From assembly GCA_902470455.1 (NCBI GenBank), contig CABRGI010000012.1, forward strand, positions 1 through 10,512: a DNA stretch of 10,512 nucleotides, written 5' to 3'. This document shows, piece after piece, positions 5,276 through 10,512 of the stretch (the first letter of the stretch is position 1; each line of letters opens with the position of its first letter). The DNA is from an uncultured Parvimonas sp. (GTDB lineage Bacteria; Bacillota; Clostridia; Tissierellales; Peptoniphilaceae). Both the position numbers and the translations under genes were made by a program. The notes below the pieces were generated by a model that saw only the letters and a program-made list of their open reading frames with translations, was not told the DNA's origin and did not search any database.

Positions 5276-6577
5276 ATGGGATTTATTAAACCGAGCAATG
5301 TTGTTGGTACTATGGAACTTTTACCAAATGAACAAATTTTGTTCGACAATGTTAAAAATATAATTGAAGATACTTTTAAAAAACGTGGATTTTTACCGAT
5401 AGATACACCGATTTTTGAAAAAAATGAAATTCTTTTGGCTAAAGGTGGCGGAGAAACTACAAAACAAATTTTTAAAATCGACTCTGAAAGTAAGGATATT
5501 TCTTTGAGATTTGACCTTACTGTGCCTTTGGCAAGATATGTGGCTCAATATTTTAGCGAGTTGAATTTTCCTTTCAGAAGATATCATATAGGTAAAGTTT
5601 ATCGTGGAGAGAGAAATCAAAAGGGAAGATATAAGGAATTTTATCAATGTGATATTGATGTTATTGGAAATGGGAAACTGGATATCAAAAATGATGCAGA
5701 GCTTCCTTATATAATCTATGAAATTTTTTCAAAAATTATTAATGAAAAATTTGCAATAAATTTTAGTAATTTAAAAATTATTAATGGACTTTTTGAAAAT
5801 CTGGGTATAGATAATAAAACTGATATGCTTCGAATTATCGACAAGATTGAAAAAATTGGTTTTGATAAAGTTGTAGAAGAACTTAAAAATACAGGACTTG
5901 ATGATGATAGTTTAGAAAAAATTATAGAATTTATAAAAATTTCAGGAAGTAATGAAGAAATTATCGAAAAATTAAATTCATTAGGAATTGAGAATGAGCT
6001 TTTTGAAAAAGGTGTTGAAGAACTTAAAGAAGTTTATAATTGTATGAAACTTTTTGGAATTCCTGAGGATTATATTAAGATTAATCTTACAATTACAAGA
6101 GGTCTTGATTACTATACCGGAACTGTTTATGAAACATTTTTAGAAAATTATAGACAACTTGGAAGTGTATGTTCTGGTGGAAGATATGACGACTTGGCAA
6201 GTAATTATACAAGTCAGATTTTACCTGGCGTTGGAATTTCTATCGGGCTTACAAGATTGTTTTATCAACTACTTGATAAAAATTTATTTAAAGAAGTTAA
6301 AACTAATAGTATTGACGCTTTAATTATTCCAATGGAAAATTGTTATGATTATGCTATAAAACTATTGAATAAATTTGAAAATAGTGGTAAAATAATACAA
6401 ATATACTTTGAAGACGCAAAGATGAAGAAAAAAATATCTTATGCGGACAAATTAAATGTTCCTTATATAATCATAGTCGGAGAAGATGAAAAAGTAAATA
6501 ATACTTATACTGTTAAAGATTTAAAGACAGGAGAACAATCTACTGTTGATTTTCAAGGATTATTGAATTTAATATAG
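5276..6577 (+). CDS. hisS: histidine--tRNA ligase
   Basis: HisRS charges tRNA-His. The start is the ATG at 5276 (MGFIKPS), not the in-frame ATG at 5264: GGAGG (5266-5270) lies 5 bases before 5276, while 5264 has no ribosome binding site and overlaps the previous gene. This gives 433 residues. Class II features: LRFDLTVPLARYVA (77-90), motif 2 FRRYHIGKVYRGERN (100-114) with GRYKEFYQCDIDVIG, the histidine-specific TRGLDYYTGTVYE (274-286), GGRYDDL (301-307), and motif 3 LPGVGISIGLTRL (316-328). A C-terminal anticodon-binding domain (about 345-430) argues against the HisZ paralogue. LRFDLTVP and YQCDIDVIG are those of eukaryotic/archaeal-type HisRS; common bacterial enzymes have LRPEGTAP there. 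It follows the hypothetical gene by 2 bases and precedes thrS across a T-box. Confidence 0.95.
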   Translation: MGFIKPSNVVGTMELLPNEQILFDNVKNIIEDTFKKRGFLPIDTPIFEKNEILLAKGGGETTKQIFKIDSESKDISLRFDLTVPLARYVAQYFSELNFPFRRYHIGKVYRGERNQKGRYKEFYQCDIDVIGNGKLDIKNDAELPYIIYEIFSKIINEKFAINFSNLKIINGLFENLGIDNKTDMLRIIDKIEKIGFDKVVEELKNTGLDDDSLEKIIEFIKISGSNEEIIEKLNSLGIENELFEKGVEELKEVYNCMKLFGIPEDYIKINLTITRGLDYYTGTVYETFLENYRQLGSVCSGGRYDDLASNYTSQILPGVGISIGLTRLFYQLLDKNLFKEVKTNSIDALIIPMENCYDYAIKLLNKFENSGKIIQIYFEDAKMKKKISYADKLNVPYIIIVGEDEKVNNTYTVKDLKTGEQSTVDFQGLLNLI

Positions 6578-6757
6578 ACGTTGAAGTAACAAGTAGGACT
6601 TAAGCGCTTTAAGAGAGAATGAAACGTGGCTGGAATTTCATTTAAGAATGCTATTTACTGAAAACTATTACGGAGTCTTTTATCTAATTAAGAAGTAATT
6701 AGGGTGGAACCACGAGTCATCGTCCCTACAGTTTTGTAGGGATGGGGCTCTTTTTTT
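6576..6757 (+). ncRNA. T-box riboswitch leader of thrS (threonine)
   Basis: A T-box senses uncharged tRNA and allows read-through into thrS when threonine charging is low. The T-box sequence AGGGTGGAACCACG (6701-6714) is near perfect; its AGGG can pair with CCCT (6724-6727) to form the antiterminator. Stem III is CTAATTA/TAATTAG (6684-6690/6696-6702). Stem I starts with AGAC (6576-6579), which pairs with GTCT (6675-6678). The specifier loop has AGTA on its 5' side (6585-6588) and GAAA-ACT-A on the 3' side, placing the specifier codon ACT (Thr) at 6664-6666, as in known T-boxes (GAAA-codon-A). An ACT at 6657-6659 is a less likely alternative and would also specify Thr. Stem I starts within the hisS stop codon, so the leader is read from the hisS transcript. 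Confidence 0.93.
6714..6757 (+). terminator. T-box-controlled terminator before thrS
   Basis: TCCCTACA (6723-6730) pairs with TGTAGGGA (6735-6742) around a GTTT loop. The stem is extended less regularly by GAGTC (6714-6718) with GGCTC, and seven T follow (6751-6757). The CCCT needed for the antiterminator lies in its left arm, so the two structures exclude each other. Confidence 0.92.
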
Positions 6758-6770
6758 ATAGGAGGATAAT

Positions 6771-8717
6771 ATGGAAATGATTAAAGTTACATTCCCTGAC
6801 GGGTCTGTTCATGAATTTGAAAAAGGTGTAAAGATTTTAGATGTTGCAATTAGCATTTCTGAAGGTTTTGCAAGAAATGTTATCGGAGCTGTTGTTAATG
6901 ATGATATTATAAAAGGTTTAAGTGAAACTTTAAAAGAAGATTGCACAGTTAAATTTGTAAAGTTTGAAGATAAAGAAGGAAAAGAAATTTTCTGGCATAC
7001 ATCAAGTCACGTAATGGCTCTTGCTATTCAAAGACTATTTCCGGATACAAAATTTGGGATAGGACCTGCAATAGACAATGGATTTTACTATGATTTAGAT
7101 TCAGAACATAAATTCACACCGGAAGATTTAGAAAAAATTGAAGAAGAAATGAAGAAAATCGTTAAGGAGGGTTATTCTGTTGATAGAAAAGAAGTTGATA
7201 GAGACTTTGCCTTAAAATATTTTGCAGAAAAAGGACAAGATTATAAAATTGACCTAATTGAAGGTTTTGATAAAGATGCTGAACTTTCTTTCTATGAATT
7301 GGGAGATTTTACAGACCTTTGTAGAGGACCACATCTTGTTGATGTTAAGAAAATAAAAGCTGTTAAACTTCTAAGCATCGCAGGTGCTTATTGGAGAGGT
7401 AGCGAAAAAAATAAAATGCTACAAAGAATTTATGGTATAACTTTTGAAAAGAAAAAAGATTTAGATGAATATTTAGAATTCTTAGAAGATGCTAAACAAA
7501 GAGACCATAGAAAGATTGGTAAAGAGTTAGGAATATTTATGATTAGCCAAAATGTTGGAGCAGGGCTTCCTTTCTGGCTACCTAAAGGGGCAACAATTAG
7601 ACGTTTAATTGAAAGATATATAGTTGATAAAGAAATTGAATGTGGATATGAACATGTTTATACTCCGATTTTAGCAAATGTTGACCTTTATAAAACTTCA
7701 GGTCACTGGGATCACTATCAAGACAGTATGTTCCCACCAATGGACTTAGGAAATGGAGAATTGCTAGTTTTAAGACCTATGAATTGTCCACATCATATGG
7801 AAATTTACAATAATGATGTTCATAGTTACAAAGAATTCCCTATTAGAATTGCTGAACTTGGAATGATGCATCGTTATGAAATGAGTGGAACACTTTCAGG
7901 ATTACAAAGAGTCAGAGAAATGACTTTAAATGACGCTCATATCTTTGTTCGTCCTGATCAAATTAAAGAAGAATTTACAAGAGTAGTAAATTTAATGAAA
8001 TCAGTTTATGAAGATTTCGATATAAAGAATTTTAGATTTAGATTAAGTTACAGAGATCCTGAAAATAAAGAAAAATACTTTGATGATGATGAAATGTGGA
8101 ACAATGCTGAAGCAATGCTTAAGAGTGCAATGGATGACTTAGGTTATGAATACTTTGAAGCAAAAGGAGAAGCTGCATTCTACGGTCCAAAACTTGACGT
8201 TCAAGTAAAGACAGCAATTGGTTTGGAAGAAACTCTTTCTACAATTCAACTTGACTTCTTATTACCGGAAAGATTTGACTTAACTTATGTTGGAGAAGAT
8301 GGAAAGAATACTCATAGACCGGTTGTAATTCACAGAGGAATTGTTTCTACAATGGAAAGATTTGTAGCTTACTTGATTGAAGAATATAAGGGAGCTTTCC
8401 CAACTTGGTTAGCACCTGAGCAAGTTAAGATTTTACCAATTTCTGATAAATTCAATCATTATGCTTATGAATTACAAAAAGAATTTGCTAAAAAAGACAT
8501 AAGAGTAGCAGTTGATGATAGAGCAGAAAAAATTGGATTAAAAATCAGAGAGGCACAACTTGCCAAAATCCCGTATAGTTTAATCGTTGGAGAAAATGAA
8601 GTAAATGAAAGAACTGTTTCTGTTAGAAAACGTGGAGAGGGAGATAAAGGCTCAATGAAATCTGAAGCATTCCTTGAAATGATTTTGGAAGAAGTAAATT
8701 CTAAAGTTGTGAAATAA
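6771..8717 (+). CDS. thrS: threonine--tRNA ligase
   Basis: ThrRS charges tRNA-Thr and edits mischarged Ser-tRNA-Thr. The 648 residues match full-length bacterial ThrRS. In order: TGS domain (about 3-64); the editing domain with HTSSH (76-80) and the CRGPH motif (184-188); the class II core with RPMNCPHH (335-342), motif 2 around MHRYEMSGTLSGLQRVRE (366-383) and motif 3 HRGIVSTMERF (521-531); and the anticodon-binding domain (about 550-645). The zinc ligands expected from the E. coli enzyme are present as C339, H390 and H521. The ATG at 6771 has GGAGG (6761-6765) at 5 bases; an ATG two codons later is less well placed. The gene is controlled by the T-box just upstream and closed by a strong terminator. 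Confidence 0.98.
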   Translation: MEMIKVTFPDGSVHEFEKGVKILDVAISISEGFARNVIGAVVNDDIIKGLSETLKEDCTVKFVKFEDKEGKEIFWHTSSHVMALAIQRLFPDTKFGIGPAIDNGFYYDLDSEHKFTPEDLEKIEEEMKKIVKEGYSVDRKEVDRDFALKYFAEKGQDYKIDLIEGFDKDAELSFYELGDFTDLCRGPHLVDVKKIKAVKLLSIAGAYWRGSEKNKMLQRIYGITFEKKKDLDEYLEFLEDAKQRDHRKIGKELGIFMISQNVGAGLPFWLPKGATIRRLIERYIVDKEIECGYEHVYTPILANVDLYKTSGHWDHYQDSMFPPMDLGNGELLVLRPMNCPHHMEIYNNDVHSYKEFPIRIAELGMMHRYEMSGTLSGLQRVREMTLNDAHIFVRPDQIKEEFTRVVNLMKSVYEDFDIKNFRFRLSYRDPENKEKYFDDDEMWNNAEAMLKSAMDDLGYEYFEAKGEAAFYGPKLDVQVKTAIGLEETLSTIQLDFLLPERFDLTYVGEDGKNTHRPVVIHRGIVSTMERFVAYLIEEYKGAFPTWLAPEQVKILPISDKFNHYAYELQKEFAKKDIRVAVDDRAEKIGLKIREAQLAKIPYSLIVGENEVNERTVSVRKRGEGDKGSMKSEAFLEMILEEVNSKVVK

Positions 8718-8744
8718 TAAAAATATATATTTTAATATTAGACA

Positions 8745-8779
8745 AAAAAGCTATTGAAGTAAAACTTCAATAGCTTTTT
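8745..8779. terminator. bidirectional terminator between thrS and the CPBP gene
   Basis: A perfect 16-bp stem, AAAAAGCTATTGAAGT (8745-8760) with ACTTCAATAGCTTTTT (8764-8779), and an AAA loop. The A- and T-runs at the stem base provide a U-tail in both directions. Its right arm covers two bases of the stop codon of the minus-strand CPBP gene (8778-8780). Confidence 0.92.
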
Positions 8780-9578
8780 AACTATATAACATTGCCAATA
8801 ATGCAACTATGTTATTTATAAAATGTCCTAATATACAAGGCATTAAAGATTTTGTTTTTTCGTATATTAAGCATCCTATAAAACTTGGAACTATATACAA
8901 CGGAACTAAATACAATCCATCATGAATTATTGCAAATATAAATGCGGAAACAAATGCAGGGAGAAATATTTTTAAGAGCTTTCCTTTATTTTGAAAAATT
9001 TCGTGTAGAAATGTGAATATACCATATTTAAAAACAATCTCTTCTCCTATTGGAGCTGAAATTAACATATTTACTATTAATATTTTGTTAAATTTTAAAG
9101 ATTCGAAAATATTTTTAGTGTTTTCACTTTCAAAATTAAGACCTAATAGTGGATATACATATGAAATTACGATATTCCATAAAATCATAATTATACCAAT
9201 TCCTATTCCAATTAATAATAACTTTATTAAAGTTGTTTCGGAATTTTTTGTTGAGATACTATCATTTCTTTTTCTGCTTAAGAAAAATCCTATTATAAAA
9301 GTAATTAATGTCGCAACAGATCCAATTACACTTATTAGAAAGTCCTTAAACATAGTTTCGTTTTCTATTAAATCTTTATTATTCTGAAAAAAATTATAAA
9401 CAAATGGTAAATTCATTACAGTTTCTATAAATTTCATATTTTCCATTAAAAGAAAAAATATTACCATAATTAAAATCGGAGTTATAAAATAATTTATAAT
9501 CAAAATTAAAGATTTTAAGTTAAATCTTTTTGCTTTAATTTCCGAATTTATATTTGCATTTTCTATAGATTCATTCAT
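8778..9578 (-). CDS. CPBP family intramembrane metalloprotease
   Basis: A 266-residue polytopic membrane protein of the CPBP (CAAX protease / bacteriocin-processing, Abi) family. Several hydrophobic helices are visible, for example about 24-46, 80-100, 117-141, 166-178, 203-219, 223-238 and 246-264. The family motifs are present in order: EE (179-180) in PIGEEIVFKYGIF, FAIIH (F215, H219), and HFINN (H252, N256). The first motif is normally EExxxR; here the sixth position is Lys184. Family members process peptides or confer bacteriocin self-immunity; no bacteriocin gene is visible nearby. The ATG has AGGTG (9587-9583) at 4 bases. The gene begins 10 bases after the Crp/Fnr-like gene, so the two are probably co-transcribed and the regulator may control the protease. 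Confidence 0.85.
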   Translation of the reverse strand: MNESIENANINSEIKAKRFNLKSLILIINYFITPILIMVIFFLLMENMKFIETVMNLPFVYNFFQNNKDLIENETMFKDFLISVIGSVATLITFIIGFFLSRKRNDSISTKNSETTLIKLLLIGIGIGIIMILWNIVISYVYPLLGLNFESENTKNIFESLKFNKILIVNMLISAPIGEEIVFKYGIFTFLHEIFQNKGKLLKIFLPAFVSAFIFAIIHDGLYLVPLYIVPSFIGCLIYEKTKSLMPCILGHFINNIVALLAMLYS

Positions 9579-9588
9579 AATACACCTA

Positions 9589-10284
9589 TTATTCGTTTTC
9601 TACACCTTTTTCTTTAGAATATTCAACTAAATTGTCATAATTTTCTTTAGAAATTATAATTTTTCCGGTTTTTCTGGAAATACAATTTCTGTCAATCAAT
9701 TCATTCAAATATCTATACATTGTTCTTTCATTAATTCTTAAATAGTCTGAAATAACTTTTTTAGTTAAAGTAATTTTAACTGGAAATTCTGCATCAACAC
9801 ATTTAGATAAGAAAAATTCTATTAAATTTTTCTTTCTTCCGTAATTTTTTGTTAAATCGAATGTAGCTATTGAATGTTTAGCAAAGTCTAATAAAAATTG
9901 ATTGTAAATTTTTAAAAGTTCAATACTTTCAGATTCTTTTTCAAATCTTTCTACAGGAATTCTTATAAGTCTTGTATCTTTAAAGAATGCAACACTTTTA
10001 TAGAAATCATGTTTGTTATCCATAAACTCAAGTAATCCTAGAATAGAAGTATTAGTTATATGATTAAATACTATTAGTTCCCCAACCGGTGTGAAATGAA
10101 CAACATTGGCGCTTCCACGTACTAATAAATATAAATAATCTAATTTATCATTTTCTTTGATTATAACAGTTTTCTTCTTTACTTTAAGTACAGTGAATTC
10201 TGAATATAATCTTTTATCTAATTTTAAATCAAAAGTTTTGTCAATCAAAACTTTTCTCAATAAAGTAACCAATTTACTTTCCAT
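9589..10284 (-). CDS. Crp/Fnr-family transcriptional regulator
   Basis: A 231-residue regulator with the Crp/Fnr layout: an N-terminal cyclic-nucleotide-binding-like beta-barrel (about 25-115, with IIKENDKLDYLYLLVRGSANV at 41-61), a dimerisation helix (about 118-145), and a C-terminal winged helix-turn-helix (LTKKVISDYLRINERTMYRYLNEL, 173-196). The recognition helix carries RTMYRYLNEL. Only two cysteines (C162, C201) occur, so there is no Fnr-type iron-sulfur cluster; the canonical cAMP-contact residues are not evident, so the effector is unknown. It loosely resembles the YeiL type. I chose the ATG at 10284 because GGAGG (10296-10292) lies 7 bases before it; the adjacent in-frame TTG at 10287 is only 4 bases away and would add one residue. 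It leads a two-gene unit with the CPBP protease. Confidence 0.88.
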   Translation of the reverse strand: MESKLVTLLRKVLIDKTFDLKLDKRLYSEFTVLKVKKKTVIIKENDKLDYLYLLVRGSANVVHFTPVGELIVFNHITNTSILGLLEFMDNKHDFYKSVAFFKDTRLIRIPVERFEKESESIELLKIYNQFLLDFAKHSIATFDLTKNYGRKKNLIEFFLSKCVDAEFPVKITLTKKVISDYLRINERTMYRYLNELIDRNCISRKTGKIIISKENYDNLVEYSKEKGVENE

Positions 10285-10512
10285 CAATGTCCCTCCTTAA
10301 TATTCTAATACAACAATATTATAATATAAATAGAAGAAAAAATAAATAGAGAATAACAAAGATTTAAAAAAATTTTTTGTTTTATAATATTTTCTTTTCA
10401 AAGGAATTTAAACTAATGAAACTATAAATAATATTGATAAAATATTATTACACTATAAAGAAAAAAAGAAATAAATATTATCAGATATTAAAAAATTTAA
10501 TTAGATTATATT
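10285..10512. other. AT-rich upstream region, no gene
   Basis: No coding region, RNA gene or clear repeat is visible. On the minus strand a consensus TATAAT lies at 10323-10318, about 35 bases before the regulator gene, and is the best -10 candidate, but no convincing -35 is spaced correctly. A plus-strand TATAAT at 10383-10388 leads to no gene. AAAAAAATTTTTT (10366-10378) is self-complementary but too weak to call a terminator. Confidence 0.4.

Noticed and set aside
5393..5647. Minus-strand open frame inside hisS
   Set aside because: Antisense to the catalytic core of HisRS; no start signals.
5276..6577. HisZ (ATP phosphoribosyltransferase regulatory subunit) instead of HisRS
   Set aside because: The complete TRGLDYYTGTVYE motif and the C-terminal anticodon-binding domain are those of a working synthetase, and no histidine biosynthesis genes are adjacent.
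9013..9387. 124-residue plus-strand open frame opposite the CPBP gene
   Set aside because: The minus-strand frame has all three CPBP motifs and a ribosome binding site; the plus-strand frame is its AT-rich shadow.
10434..10448. Fnr-like operator (TTGAT half-site) upstream of the regulator gene
   Set aside because: Only one half-site is present; the other half reads TATTA instead of ATCAA, as expected by chance in such AT-rich DNA.

Overview
The window is very AT-rich chromosomal DNA from a low-GC Gram-positive bacterium (Firmicutes). RNase Y, a T-box before a tRNA synthetase gene, strong AGGAGG ribosome binding sites and U-tailed hairpin terminators all fit this. The overall character suggests an anaerobic coccus of the Parvimonas/Peptoniphilus type, but that placement is an inference and no sequence here proves a genus.

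Layout. (1) 1-1760: a monocistronic rny gene (RNase Y) with a textbook promoter, a small hairpin at the predicted 5' end of its mRNA, and a strong terminator. (2) 1760-2262: about 500 bases without a gene, filled by a mosaic of palindromes, inverted units and two 79-bp tandem repeats. Each 79-bp copy carries a hairpin whose arms differ between copies but still pair. The island has near-identical 18-bp palindromes at both edges and is the most unusual part of the window. (3) 2263-4011: a three-gene accessory cassette (GNAT acetyltransferase, isoprenylcysteine methyltransferase-like membrane protein, soluble SAM methyltransferase) with its own promoter candidate, ending at a hairpin shared with the convergent mscL gene.

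(4) 4043-4456, minus strand: mscL, the large-conductance mechanosensitive channel. Its promoter candidate overlaps the one for the operon on the other side. (5) 4492-8779: an operon of a conserved hypothetical gene, hisS and thrS. hisS is almost stop-to-start coupled to the gene before it. A threonine T-box whose first stem begins on the hisS stop codon lies before thrS, so thrS can be boosted by uncharged tRNA-Thr on a transcript that has already read through hisS. A bidirectional terminator closes the operon. (6) 8778-10284, minus strand: a Crp/Fnr-family regulator followed after 10 bases by a CPBP (CAAX/Abi-type) membrane protease. The two are probably co-transcribed and end in the same terminator as thrS. 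(7) 10285-10512: AT-rich upstream DNA with no gene.

Most genes are housekeeping (mRNA turnover, osmotic safety valve, tRNA charging). The parts worth a second look are the repeat island, the eukaryote/archaea-like signature of the HisRS, the T-box that overlaps the hisS stop codon, the uncharacterised gene coupled to hisS, and the Lys-for-Arg change in the CPBP motif.
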